From assembly GCA_016858145.1 (NCBI GenBank), contig JAEHOE010000142.1, positions 248,001 to 312,000 on the forward strand: a stretch of 64,000 nucleotides of DNA. Reading direction: 5' to 3'. Positions 11,486 to 25,500 of the stretch are shown in pieces. The notes beneath the pieces are model-generated. The model was not told where the DNA came from, made no database searches, and saw only the letters and a program-made list of their open reading frames with translations. Position 1 is the first letter of the stretch, and each line of letters begins with the position of its first letter. Position numbers and translations under genes: made by a program. This DNA comes from Edaphochlamys debaryana. Lineage: Eukaryota > Chlorophyta > Chlorophyceae > Chlamydomonadales.

Positions 11486-13538
11486 TCATGCATTGTGCAC
11501 CCGGAAGCACGTGGACACCACGCCGTCGTCCCGCCTCGTGGCCCCATCCGCGCCGCTCAGCATGCCGTACCGCAGCTGGCAGTCGCCGTTGCCGTACAGC
11601 ACGAACAGCCTGGAGCGTGTACGGGCAACGCACGCATGTTGGTGAGGGGTGGCAGGTGGCAGCGAGCGACATTGGGCCAGGAGGGTCGCCGTGTGTGTCG
11701 GTAGCTAGAGAGCAAGCACGTCTCGCATGCGATCAGCCCCACCGCACTCGCACTCTCTCCCTTTTGCCCCGCCTTCCCAACCCCAGCCCGCTCACGTGCA
11801 GGCGCTTTTTGCTTGGCACAGGTCGCGGCACGCGTCCCGCCCGGGTACCGGCACGGGGCCCCCGATGTCCTCCCCGGCCACCTCCCAGCCGTCCACACAC
11901 AGGTAGCGGCCTGGCGGGGGTGGAGTGGGAGGTGGAAGGGAGGATGGCGGGTGCTGATGCGGTTTGCAACCTGATCTCCGTGTTAAGTTTCCGTAGAACT
12001 TGGGCTCGCGCAGCGCAGCTCGATGCGCCAGCCCAGCCTAGGCCCCCCCAATGCACCGACCCTTTGAGGTATGCTTGAAATGAGGGAACTCCCTCCAAAT
12101 CCTCCCAGCCGGATGGCGCACAACCCCAACAGGCCCTCGGCCCCATCAACAGCGGAAACCCTCCCCCACTGGGGGACCCCCCCACCCCGCCCCACGCACC
12201 GTAGTTAGTGCCCCCCAGGCACGCCCACGCCACGTCCTGGTCTGCGGCCGTGGTGCCGCTGGCGCCCGTCAGCGCCCCGCTCCGCAGCGTGCACAGCCCC
12301 TGCGTGCTGAGCGTGAAGAGCTCGCAGTCGGGCGCATCACGGCACAGCGCGCGGCACTGCGCCTTGGCGGCGGGGCTGTGGGCGTCCGGCAGGGACGAGG
12401 CCGCGAGCGTGTCGCCGCGCACGTCCCATCCGGACACACACGCCCAGTCGCCGCCTGGGAGTGGGCGCAGGGGCGGGCAGGGCGGTACGGGGGTCCAGGA
12501 GGAGAGCGTGGCGAATGTACGGGAGGCAGGCGCAGTACGAGGCAGGAAGGGCCCCATGCAATTGCCACACCTGGGCGCAACCACGCCCCGGTAACGTGGC
12601 TCCTCCTTGTACGCCCGCTATTTCCTCCCCTCCCCTCCGCACCCGGGGGCCTGAAGAAGTTGGCGGCGGGGCAGGAGGCGGCAGTGGCGTTGGGACCCAC
12701 GGGGGCGCAGCCGTCACCCGAGCGAATAGTGCCCCTGCTACCGTACGCATCCACGCAGTACCAATCCAGCTGACTGCACGGGTTCGAATGTGGTGGGAGG
12801 GAATACAGCGAGTTTGTCAGCGAGTCCTTCTGCCTGAGGTCAGACTGGCGGCTCCCAGGGCCCAGCCAGCCGCCGGATACCGTCCCGCCCCAATTCCCCC
12901 GAAGGACAAAGAGACTTGGGAGTTGCCAAAACACCCTCCCGCCCAGCCTAGGTGGGGGGCCCACCCAATCGCCCTCCGCGCTTGCAGGCCGCACCTGTCT
13001 CCGTCGCTGCAGTGCACCTGGCCCGACAGGGCCCCAGCCACGTCGGGGCACCAGCCCGGGGGGCGGACGCAGCCTGCGGGGGGGGGGCAGGTAGCGGCAG
13101 CAGCATGTGTGGAGGTCTGCGTGTGGGCGTATCCACCTAGACTGCACGCGGAGGGCGGAGGGAAACGGGTCCATCGGGATGCCGCCCCGCTAGATTTGCG
13201 GTACTCACCCTGCCGCGGGGCCTTGGTGTAGAGGCACTGCCCCGGCGCCTGCGTCCAGAGCACGGGCGAGGAAGGACAGAAATCATCACCGGTGTTCAAG
13301 GCGCAAGTTTGAGGCGCAGCACATGTGGGGATGGATACAGACCTGTGCGTTGGGCGTGGCGTTGGCCTTGAAGAAGCCGCCCCGGGCCTGCGCGAAGCTG
13401 AAACCGCCGCACCGCGTGTCCCGGGCGCAGGCGGCCGCCATCACCGCCAGGTCCGTGTAGGCCCCGATGTCGTCGGCACCGGCGGGGGAGGCGTGGTCTG
13501 TGTCGGCTGCGTCCACGAAGCCGGGCTGGGGCGGGCAC
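11486..13538 (-). other. Protease gene: C-terminal PAN-like and RPPGWC modules (exons 46-52)
   Basis: Exons 13343-13538, 13209-13248, 12995-13073, 12643-12773, 12200-12454, 11796-11910, 11486-11609. Three stretches resemble PAN/apple-like folds (ACARDTRCGGFSF; AQCRALCRDAPDCELFTLS; DACRDLCQAKSACTLFVL). The second RPPGWC module (13073-12643) sits between the first and second. Such folds usually bind proteins or sugars. The stop is TGA at 11486-11488. Confidence 0.65.
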
Positions 13539-16500
13539 CTGAAGGGGGGGGGGTATGAAGTGGCGATGGGAAGGGTGGGGGAGGGGTGCGTAGTGGGGGA
13601 GGAGGCGGGGGTGGGATGGAAGAGTCTGGGCACTGGGGGGGGGGGGGCAGCGCATAAGCGAGCGGCGGCGTAAGCATGGGCAGATGAGTCCTGCGTTCCG
13701 GGGTCCGATCCGGCGGCCTGCTCACGTGGTGAATGTGGCCGGCAGGCTGCACTCCGCGGCGCTGGCCGTGTAGCGGCACACGAGCACTCGCACGTGGGTG
13801 CCGCCGTGGAGGAGCCCTGGGGGGGAAGGAGGGGGGTTGGGAGGTGTGTTGGGTGGGGTGGTGGGTGGGACGGCGGGAAGAAGGCTCAGGGGACTCAGGG
13901 GTCAGGGGCCAGAGCTCGGTGGGGCCAAATGGGGAGACGCTGAGGTTGGTGCGCCGCACGTGATGGTGGCGTAAGTGATCTTGACTCACCCTTAGTCATG
14001 ATGCTGAGCCGCATGTCGGTCAGGTCAAGGGCCTCGTTGGGCCCCAGGGTCCCAACCAGATCGAAGTGCGGGTCCGCCTCGGCTGCAAAAGGATCGAGTG
14101 GGTAACCAAGGGTGGGATAGGAACGAGCCAAGTAAACTTATGTTGCCATGCCGTACACCAACAAGCACGGTCACATGCTCGGCAGTTGGTTTTGCAGGGG
14201 CCTGCCGTAGCAGCGGCCGTACCTATGAAGTCGTTGTCCACCTCCCTCAACGCCGTGTGCAGGCTGAGGCGGTCAACGAAGTCCTCCGCGAGGGAGGCGT
14301 CGCCGCCGCCCCGGCCCCGGAGCGCCAGGTACAGGTTCCTTTGGGGGTGGGGAAAACGGGATGGATACAGGGCATGGGGACAGGGGCAGTGGGTGGAGAG
14401 GACGCGGACATGCAGTACTGCCGTGGCGAGATGCACGGGTGTTCTCCACAACACCAGGTGATGCGAAAGGTGGGTGACGGTTTTACTCAGCAGCTTTTGC
14501 GAGAGACGGATGCATGCAGGTGGAGGAGGGCGGGTGGATCCGCAAGCACGCCTGATCCCATCTCGCCCACCTGTCGTACGCGGATCCCATCCAGTCCGGC
14601 TGGATCTTGACGAAGGCCCCGGTGGGGCCCAGGTGCGTGGCGGGCAGCTCCAAGACCGCGTAGGTGCCCCCGGGGGGGAGGGTGGCTGCCATGAGGGTGG
14701 ACAGGGCTGTGGCCCAACCCAGCCGCGAGCTGCACATCGATGTGGGGAGAGAAAGGGAGGGAGGCAGTGAAAGGGAGCTACGGAGGCAGTCATGGGCCTG
14801 GCAGCCAGTGTCAGGTGCGGGTTCATGGCATTGCCAGAGCTGCTATCAAGACTTTGTTAGCAGCGCCCTTTGCCTGCCAGCGGCAACTGTAACGGCCCCG
14901 CCCAGGCCCACCCAGGCCCTTAAGAGGCCACCCAAGGCCCCGCTGAACAAGCCGTGAGCTCCCAGCCCCCCCCGCCCGAGCTCCCCCACGCTGACAGCTC
15001 GGGCGCTGAGGGGCATGCGTCCCCGAAGCCCATGCTGCGGTGATTGGGGTGTAGGAGGGTGGAGGGGGGTGGAGGGGGGGGGCGGTGGAGGGGGTGGAGG
15101 GGGGCGTGAATGCTCCAGCAGTGCTCCGGGAGTGAGCAGGCGGGTGCAGGGCTCCGCAGCCCCAACGCACGGTAATGCAGCTCCAAGCGACGAGGGCGCA
15201 GACCCACCAGCTGCTCATGTCGGCGTACTCGATGCCGCCGCTGTAGGCGTGCTGCAGGCCGAAGGCTGCGGAGGGGTGGTGGGTGGGGTAGGGTGGGTGG
15301 GTATGGAGCTTAGTTAGGCCGTGGAGGCGGTCCCCGGTCCCGGTCTCAGGAGGAAAAGGGCAGGAAGGGTAGCGACGGTGGAGGGCCACATGCCACATGC
15401 CCCCTGGGCCTCACTGTGTATGAGCTCCTGAAGCACGGTACGGCGAGAGAAGACGCCCTGGCGGGTGGGGGACGGGCGCAGGAGGGTGGAACTGAGGGGG
15501 CGGGGTGGAGGGGGTCGGTGGCATGGCCTTGCCGGCTTTGCCGCCGATAACTATGTGAATACGCGCAAGGCGAAGACGCGCGCAGACTCACCCAGGCGCC
15601 CGGCGTGTACCACACATCGCGGCCTGTCCAATGGTGGAAGGTGCGAACGCAAGCGGGGGCCAGCACATCAGGCCGGGGGTGCTGAGTCCGGGTGACATGC
15701 TACACGTTTTTGCATTGGCACACAGCCCAGAGCCCTCTTGCCCCGCCTCGTCCATGGAGAGCCCCAAGCACCTCTGAGGGTGGCGATGCCGGCCCAGTCG
15801 CAGAAACAGATGGAGGGCAGAACGTAGGCCTGCGGGGGGAAAGGGGGGGTAGAGGTGGGGGGGAGCACGGGGGGGTCGGCTGGGCGTTCACTGTCTGAGC
15901 GTAATGGCCGCATCTTGAGAAAGCAACCACCATGCTTCCCCCCATCTCACGTTATCGCGCACAGTACCCCGTACGCACTGACCTTGTGGGAGTACAGATC
16001 AACCTTATCTGCAGGTCAGGGCCGGCGGTGGGGCAAGAATAAGGGGGAGCAGTAGAGAGCGGGTTACACCGGGGTCTGGATTGCCCCGTGCGTCGCGTGC
16101 GCGCCCTGACCCAAGCCTGCCCCCCCTCCCCCACCACCACACCGACCCACCCCCGATGAGGTCCCGCGCCGCTCCCAGCGCTGCCTCCTTTATCGCCACG
16201 TAGTCGCACTGCAGTATGGGTCCGCTGCAGGGCACCGTCACGTCCATGGCCTGTCAGGGGGGGGAAGGGGGGGGGAAAGAGGGAGGCGGATGAGGGTGGC
16301 CTGCGCTTGATGTTGCCCAAGGTCGCTCGGGGGTGCATGCATGTATGGAATCAGGAGTTGTAAGGAGCTGCCCGCCCGGGGTGGGTGTTAGTCTGGAGGA
16401 AGCGGGCAGGCAAGTAGAAGCGCGTGAGACTGCAGCTGTCCTGGAACGACTGTCCTGGATCAACACCTATCGCCAGGGCAGACCTCACACTGTTGCACAG

Positions 16501-19500
16501 GCATGCTTCCGCCTCCCTGCACATGCACGTCCTTGGAACACTGTTGCACATGCTTCCGCCTCCTTGCAGGGGTGAGGGGTGGGCCCCCTGCACATGCACG
16601 CCCATCCTTGGAACTAACCCTTTTGATCCCACCTTGAACATGGCTCGGTCGAGCACCACACTGCCGTAGCTGCACTGCGCCAGAGAGGCCGCGTAGCTGT
16701 CGCCGTCGCGCCAGAACTCGTTGTAGATGGCGAAGGGGTCGGCGCCGCCCGACTCGCAGGCGCCCGTCAGACTGACGGTCAGCACCAGCAGGCGCAGCCG
16801 CAGGTGCGTGGAGGGCACCGGGGCGGCGGAGTAGCTGCGGACGGGAGGGAGAGCGGACGGGCAGGCAGTTAGATGGGGCAGAGCGAGTGACTGGAGGAGG
16901 GTACAGCCGTGCAGTACCGTGCGTGCGCAGTTTGGTGGCTTACGTGATGCGCACGTCATCGGTGGTTAGGCACATGGGCTTGCTGCCGACGGCGCCCTCG
17001 GGCGGCGTGCAGATCTGCATGCATGCATGAGGGGGGCGAGGGGCAGCGAAGGGGTCCACGGTCAGGGATCACGGGGACTGACACAACGCACCCAACAAAT
17101 CCCTGCCGATCCCGTTCCGATTCCCTGCACCCCATCGCCCCTTCCCCGCCTTCTTCCTCGCCCCCCCCCCCGCACCCGCGCACCAGCGACAGCACGCTCC
17201 CCTCCCGCACGAGCTCCCCCGTGCGCCCATCCACCGGCCGCCCCCCCGCCAGCACGAACAGCTGCCGGTCCCCCGTGCGCTCCAGCAGCCACTGCTTGGC
17301 CACGTGCGTGTCGAGGCTGGTCAGGCGGCCCTGTCAGGGGGGGAGGAGTAGGGCCGGGTGGGTGGGTGGGTGGGGAAGGGGAGCGGAAGGGGCTTGCAGG
17401 ATGGGTAGAGGAAAGGGAAGCAGCGGGCAGGTTGCTCTTTCTGAAGTGGACGGGGGAAGCGCTCGAAAGGCGCGAGCGGTGCACCACGTCCCCTACCTCG
17501 AGCACAAAGGGCGTCCCGGGGAGCGGCGGCGACGGAGGGGCGGGCGGAGACGGCGGCGGCGCAAAGACTGCGGGCGCGAGGGGACAAACCAAAGGTCGGC
17601 GTCGCTATCCCTGGCTGCCTAGGGGGTTCAGTGCACAGCACATGGCCTGTGATTCCCTCGCACGTGTATTAAGCAACCGAGGAAGTGCGTGATGAGAGGG
17701 GGGGCCTGCCGCATGTTTGATGCTCACTTGGGTAGGTGGCCCAGGCCGGGGCGCCGTAGCGGTTGGCGAGCTCCAACTGTCCGTCGTCCCGCACCTGGGG
17801 TTACGGGGGGATGGCACAGGGGAGCGCAGGGGTAGGGAAGGGTACGGCAGGTGCGAAGCAGGGGTGGTGCGGAGGCCAGGCATACATGCGTGGGATGAGG
17901 GGAAGGCCGCAACCCAAGAGTGCCCCCAGGCGACCCAAGCCAGCCCGGCCTCGCACCCGCAGCCTGTGGGGCGCGTTGGCGGCGCCGGCGTTGGGCGCAA
18001 AGCTGAACCCGACGCTTGCGGAGCTCAGCAGGACCTTTCCGCTCCCCGCACTGCCACTCCCGCCCGCCTCCACCACCGCCCAGCTCCCGTCCGCCAGGAG
18101 TGTCAGGGCCGTGGGGTCTGTGTTGGTGCTGGTGCTGGCAGCCGTCGCCGCCGTCAGGTTGGCACGGGCGGACCACACAGGAGTGGACGCAGCTGCCGAA
18201 TCGTTGCCGCCTGCGCTGCTTGCCACAGCAAAGCAGGCCTGGGGGAGAAGAGGTAGGACGAGGGACCCGTATGGTGTGACGCAGCCGAGCTGACGCACGG
18301 CGCGTCACACTGCTGAAGGCGCAAGTCCAGGAGCGCCTAAGCCCCAGGACGCTGTGGGCTCCATCCCACAACCCCACTCCTCACCAGGTCTCCGCTGCCC
18401 TGCAAGAGCAGGTAGTAGCCCCCGCCTGCGCTCCAGAGGCGGTCGCAGGCGGCATCGGCCCCGGACCCGTACCCGGTCCCGTCCGCAGCTGCTCGAGGTG
18501 TAGGTTTGCTGCTGCTGGCGAAGAGAGCGCAGCGGGGGCCGCCCTCGGGCGATGAGCAGGCGCCCCCGGCGGGAGGGGGCTCCAGGCCGCATGTCTCATT
18601 AGGGCCTATCGTGAGGAAGTCTGCGTGTGGGAGGCACACGGAGAGGGCGAGGGTCAAGTACCGAGTGGTTAGCACGACGTACGCATGGAGGGAAGGGCTG
18701 GACAAGAAGGGGTTGTCGAGACAAGCTAACAGAACGAGTGACTTGGGAGTGCTCTCACCCGCAGCAGCGATGGGCGGAGAGGGAGATGGGGGCGGTGGTG
18801 ACGGCGGCCGAGGGAAGGGCGGCCGAGGCGACGGCGGCAGCGGCGAGGGCGGCTTTGGGGAGGGCGGCAGGGCGGGCTCTCCTGGTGAGGGGCGATGACA
18901 GGGACACGCACTTCATCGTTCCCCCTTAGCCGGACCACACCAAAGGCTTCTCCAGACCACATCCCTGCGTGCGTGTGCGCCCGCCCCACCTCCCCATCTC
19001 CGGGGGCACAGGCGGCTGCTGGCAAAGGGCGCTCCCGTGGCCCCCTCCGCCAGGGAGCAGTGGAGCGAGGACAGCAGCACACGGCGCCCGCCGCCCGGGC
19101 CCGCCTCCTCGCACACCAGGTCCAGGAACGTGTCGGAGCTGCCATTGTGGGGGAGAGGAAGGAGAAGGTGGGAGGAGGGGGTGGGTTTTATTAGCTGGGT
19201 GTCAGGGCTGGTCAGTACGTGAGGGACAGGGGGGAGGGAAGGCGGAAGCTGTAGGTCAAAGGGGAGTCGCAGGGATGTCTAGAGGTGCTAGCACAGTGGG
19301 TGTTGCAGGTGCGTGAGATGTGCGGTGGCCGCGGCAGGCCGGGTAGGGTGTGATGAAGCCGAGGTGCAGCCGGCGGGGCATAAGCAGTCCTCTGCGGGGC
19401 GCACGACTAGCACGACGGGTCCTCCGCAACCCTGCACGCATTGCAGATGGGACTCACTCGCAGAACTCGGAGGCGAATGTGCCGTTGCACCAGCCGGGGG

Positions 19501-22500
19501 GCCTGAAGCAGTCCTCTGCGGGTGCGTACCCATGCGGGCAGGCAAAGGCGAAGGCAGGGTGGAGCAGGGGGGTGGATGATGAGGCTCAGTGCGAGGCTCC
19601 GTGTGACTTGGCACTTGCGGAAGGGCGTATCAGGGGATTGGCATGGGGTCAGGTGATGACATCGGCGCTCGGCGCGAACGTAACCATGCATCCACCCACG
19701 CACCCAGAATGATGGGGGCCGGCGGGGGCGCTGGCGGGGAAGGTGGTTGCGGCGGGGGCGAGGGCGGAACCGGCGGGGTGGGAGGCGCCGGCGGCGTGCG
19801 GGGCCCTGCACAGAGCAATCGCCTTCAGTGTCCGACCGGCTAGCTGGTAGGAGCCGGAGCCATGAAACTTGTTGCGAGCTGCTTACTTGGCGGCCGCGGG
19901 CGATCGGGTGCGCGGGGCGGGAGGGGAGGTTCGGGGGGCTGCGGCGGCGCCAGGGGTACCAGGGGCGGTGCTGGCGGCAGTGATGTGGGGGGCGGAGGGC
20001 TGGGCGGTGGGGGCGGTCCTGCGGGTGGGCAATCAGGCGCGGCTTACTTTTCAGAACACGCCCCAAGCACCACGGACAAGACCCCCCCCCCCCCACCTCC
20101 CGCCACGTACCCATCCAACCACCCGCTCACGCCACGCCCCCCCCCCGCCCCTTCCCACCCACCCCTGCTGAACAGGAACGCCACTGAGTCGATCCACTCG
20201 GGCCCGCCGTCCGTGTCCACCCGCCACGCAGGCAGCTTGCGCGCCACGATCCCCGCAAACGACATGCCTGGGGGAGGCGGGCGGGTGGCGGGTGGGTGGG
20301 GGGCAGGGGCAAAATGGCTGAGATGGCCGGGCCGGTATCAGCAGAGCTCCAGCGAAGCTCCACAGGCCGCAGCACTGCATGCACCTATTCTTGGCACCCA
20401 AAATGGAACGAGCCACGCAAGGAGTCATCCACCCACGCACGCACCTTTCGGCACGTCCACCCAGGGCTGCTCCTCCAGGCACTGGCTGTAGTCCGAGTGG
20501 GTGCTCATGGTCACACCGTTGGAGGCGCGCAGCCGCAGCGCCTGCGGTGCCCGGTACCAGCCCGGGAAGTGCGTGCAACACACGCTGACAGCCTGCGAAG
20601 GCACGGCGCGCGGGGGCAAGGGGCTGGAACGACACGCACGCACGCACGCACTTCTGCGGATCCGCCCCTGTCGTACATGATCCTCCAGCGGCTCGCATCG
20701 GTTGTACAGATCAGCATGGACACGCACGCACCGTGACGGTGACATTCTCCTCGCTTGCGAGCCGCGTGAAGTTGATCATGGTCTGACCGGTGGGGACCGG
20801 CGAGAAGCCCGCGCCGTGCTTTAGCCCCCTTCGGCCTCCCTCGTACAGGCTGAGGGCCGAGTCCCACAAACCGCCGACCTGAGGGTAGGCACCGGCAGGG
20901 CAATGGTAGGATACGGTACGGCGTGTGTCGGCGGCATCAGGACCAGCCAAGACCAGTCCAGGCTCCAAGCTCCTGGTGGCCAAGCAGCCTTGCCTCAGGC
21001 CCGTGCAGGCCCATTGCAGGCTCCCGCAGGCCCATGCAGGCCCATGTTGGGTCCCCTCGGGCCCAGCCCAAGCCCACCTGGACGAACATGGCCTGAAGCG
21101 GGTAGTACCGCGCCAGCCTGGGGGAGTGCGGGGGTTCGTGGCAGGACGATACGGGCCCAGCCCTCTGAACCTGGGCGTTCATTTCGCATGCGAGCTAGCG
21201 CCATCCCGCGGGGCCTCCCCATGACTGACAGACACTTTGAAGCATCGGACCTTAGGCAGAAACACGGGGGCTTGTGCCCTCCCTACTGGGAGCCACCTCA
21301 GGTCGCTCACCCCTGGTCGCTGGTGGTCAGCATTGCCCCCGCCATGCTCGCATCGCCACAGAAGAAGGGGCTCTGCTGCACCATCCGAACTGCAGAGGGG
21401 TTTGACATGACGTTGCTGGACAGCGTATGCGTCAATGCAACACAACCGCGTTGCTTGGCCGATCCAGGCATGCAGTCTGTGCACCGCAGATCTAGTCCCC
21501 GGTGCGGCACGGATGCTTGCGGCTCCTCATGTGCCTCACCGGGTGGCGGCGGCTTGGGCACCCAGCCGAGCCTGGGCGCGTAGGCCGCGTAGATCTGATT
21601 GAGCTCGTCCAGGGACAGATCTCTGCCGTACATCAGCACCGCGGCCAACCTGCCGCGGTAGTACATGTCGTCTGAACGATAAGGCGGGGAGGGGAAGTGG
21701 GTCAGTGAGGCAAGGCCGTGCACACATGGCATGAGGCTTGGACCTCGGGGGATGGAATGCCCCCCCGCCCTGAGCTACACCGCTTGAGCCCTGCAGATAG
21801 ACACCCAACAGCCCAACTCGCTCACCCTCCACTAATGACGTGCCTATCACCAGGGCGTCGGCGCCGACCTCCACCGGGGGCTGGCCGTCGAACTGGATGA
21901 CTGATGCAACCGACCCGGGCACAATGCTGCTACTGAAGTAGCCGCCAGACGTGCCACCCGGCCTCCGAACGAAGGCGTCCAACGTCCAGGCGCCGTGGGC
22001 GAGCGGCAGCTCAGTGTGGAATGAGAGCCGGCTTCCGTCGGAGTTTCGGAGCATGGCGCTGTAGCGCTTGCCGGCCCAACCGACGTTGAGAAGGAGGGCG
22101 TCGTTGGGGCTCCGCGGCGTGTGGCTGAGGTGGACGAGCGCGGCGCCCGGGGTGCCGTACGACGGTTGGTGGATGGCCACGACCGTGAAGGCCGAGGTCG
22201 CCCACGTGCTCCACCGCGCCAGATCGGACTGCATCCTGTACGACACATGCGGGTCCGGGTTGGGGCGTTGGGGCATTGATGGCGGCAGTTTGCTAGCTAT
22301 AAAGCAAGAGTTTTCGTACCTGGCGAAGCAGGACGTGCCATCGAATCGTACACTGCCGTACCCGCCCTCAGCGCTGATGCTGTCCAGCTCACAGCCGCCC
22401 CGCAGGCCCAGCTGCTGCGCCCGCGCCGGCGTGCTGTCGTACATGACGTCACGCCACGTCATCTCCGCCTGCTGCTGCGCGCCACTGATGCTGCTGTTGG

Positions 22501-25500
22501 CACCGTCGCCACTGGCAGTGGCACTGGTGCGGCCGCCGAGGGTCACGCCGCGGGAGGCATCGAAGAGGGCAATGTCCGGGAGGAGCTCCGGGGGGAGGGC
22601 TGCAAGGCGGCGGGTGCAACAGGGGATAGCAAACGCCCGTGTGTACCGTAACTGAAACATGCGTGATGAGGGACAAGGCAGTGACATGGTCGGTACGGCA
22701 GCTCCTGCGGGAGCTACGTGAAGGGCTGGCGGCGCCGGGCCCACCCGCTACGGACCTGTCTCGACGGGCGTGAGGATGGACGGCGGGGCCGGGGGTGACG
22801 GCGGCGTTGGCGGCGGGGGCTGGGGAAGCGGCGCGGATGGCGGCAGCGCGAAAACTGCGAGCAGGGCATTCAGGTGACAGTGAGGCGCGCGCAGAGACGG
22901 TCCGCTCTACAGTGTGAGGGGCACACGCTGTAATGGTGTGACCTATTTTACTTATTCGACACCCACAACACGTACCCTCTCGAAACACGAACGCCACTCG
23001 ATGGATCCAGACGCTGACGTGTGTGTACAGACCCAGATCCCTGGAGGCCCAGTACGAGCCGATCGGCACCGTCTCCGTACGGAAGCCCTCCAGCGCAAAT
23101 CCCGGAGGCACCTGGATCCAGGGCTGGGGCCTGTCGCACACGAGGGGGTCTCCAAGCACGAGGCTGGCATTGCGTGTGGCCGTGGTCCTGAGCCTGATGC
23201 TCTGAACGCCGTTGCCCCACTGCGTGTTGGACGAGCAACATGCGCTTAGGGACGTGATGGAACCGATGGATCCGGATCTGACATCCAGCGTCGCCAGGCG
23301 CACGTCTGTGCTCGCCAGATCCTCCTCAGGCGCGCCGTGCCATGAACCCGCGTGCCGTACGGCCGCGTCGGCTGTACTGCCGTCAGGGCTGTCGTACGAT
23401 GGCTGTAGCGTCATCATGATGTCGCCGATGTACGCCGAGACACGGGACACGGACACGGGTACGGTGAGGCCCGGGCCGCCCTCGTCGCTGGTACGGGAGT
23501 ACAAGTCGAGGTCTTGGCCGCACTGGAAGCCGGAGGCCCGAACCTCGGGGCCTGAGGTGAAAGCGGAAGAGGATACAAGCTTGATGTCAAGGGGCTCAAT
23601 CCGCTGCTAGGATAACAGTGCTTATGAGCACGCCGTGCCTTTGGGCCGTGCGTATATCGACTCACCTTGGAGCGGTACCGCTACCGCCGCGCTCCACCCA
23701 AACCGCGGCGCGTACGTGCGATACAGCTCGTGCAGCTCGTCCATACTCAGCGCCCTGCCGTACATGAGGAGTACGGCAAGCCGGCCCCGGAAGTACGCCT
23801 CTTGCTCATAGCGGTCGGCCCCAACCGAAAACGGCCAGTCACCAGAGGGCTTGATCCCGATTGGGACCTGGCCGTCAAACCTTGCGGTCACGACGAGGCC
23901 GCCCGAAGGCCCTGGAGAGCTGTCGTACAGGGCTCCAGATCTGCCGCCCTCGTACCGTACCAATGTGCTCATGGTCCATGTGTCGTATTGGGCAGGCCCT
24001 TGGTACTGCGCACGCACGCCACAAGGGGGTGATCAGCAGGGTGCGTGGCCTCAAGTGTGCATAAAATGCAGCCCACGTGCGCTATTGCAACAGACCTCAG
24101 CCCAGTACGGCAAGTACCGGCACGTACAGCCTCCACACTCGGAGGTTGTACCTTGGGCCCCACGCACCTGGAAGGCGAACTTGTTGCCGTCCGCGCTGAG
24201 GAACGTTGCGCCCGCGTAGCTGTGGCGCGATGGCGAGTAGCCGCCCCCGAAGGCCAGGCTCCGCTCTCCGTCGGAGAAACCCGTGGCGTCCTGGTTGGAT
24301 AGGCGCAGCAACCGGAAGCCCCGGGGCTGGGGCTGCCGTTCGGTGGTGGGGGCCTCGGCCCTGTAGACCGCGAGAATGGTGAAGGGTGCCTGGGCGGAGG
24401 GGTAGGGGAGGGGATGGAGGGAACGTCGAGGGAGGGACGGAAGGGGCGGGGAGGCGGGAGGCGGGAGGCGGGAGGGAGGTGATGCAGGCTTGCGGGCCGA
24501 GTGGAGGAATTCGGGCAGGATGCTGAATGGGGTGACTGCAGGGAGGGAGGGTGTCGAGCCGTGACATCATGCTCAGCATGCCTCGCTCTAACCACCCCAT
24601 GCACCTGACCTTCGCTGACGCGTTCCAGCTGCGCGGCCCGCGCCTTGCGAACCCCACGCAGCTGCCGCCGTCCATCACGACGCTGCCGTACGCCCCCGAA
24701 TCGGGGTCGTTGTCGTACTGACAGTTGCCCGCGAACTCGAGCTGCTGTACGGCGCTGCTGTTGCCGTACAGCACCAGGTCGCGCCACGCCCTGACTTGCC
24801 CCTCCGCATCGACCGTCACCCCGCGTGTGGCGTCCATGTGCAGGACATTGGGAGTCAGGTCGATGGGCGGGTCTGCGGCATGCGGCGAGTTGGAGTCGGT
24901 AACCAGGAGAACATGGGAGGGAAGGCACCCAAAGGTATCGTGTGAGGCACAGGCAAGTCGGGTGGACAAAGTTGGGAAGCAAGAAGGCGCTTCCAGCAAA
25001 GCCTAAGCTTGCTCGGTCAGCTCTTACCGACGGCACCAGGCGGGGGAGGCGAGGGTGGCGGGCGCGGGGGCACAGGGGGCGCGGGCGGCGGGGTGGGGGG
25101 CGCTGGGTCTGGGGGCCTCGGAAGCGGCGGTGCGGTCGGCGGCGGCGGCTCTGCAGGACGCGTCGTTGCAGACACAGCGGACACAGCGGACACAGCGGAC
25201 ACAGCGGACAGCGGACACAGCGGACACAGCGGACACATGGGCTTTTAGGTGGCAGGGCGCAGGTCAAAGGGCTGTGAGCTCACAGCCCGGCTTCCGCTGT
25301 CAGGTAAGAGCACCTATGAGAGGCGGCCCCCCGCCCCGACCCCACATCCCTGCCATCAGAAAGGCGCCCGATGGTCCTGGCCCCCAGACGTAACGCTTAA
25401 GCGTTCCACTCACGGCCGAGCAACACTCCGTAGACCTCCAGCTCCAGCAGGCTGAGGAACCCGGAGCCGCCTGCCGCCCGTCCGGGTCACGCAGGGTCAG

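Noticed and set aside
13073..14729. + strand reading frames in the protease region
   Set aside because: They are shadows of the - strand exons, without splice logic or family similarity.
15171..15265. Longer version of the peptidase exon, with donor at 15170
   Set aside because: It puts the next exon out of phase; the donor GTGGGT ending the exon at 15208 gives exact phase agreement.
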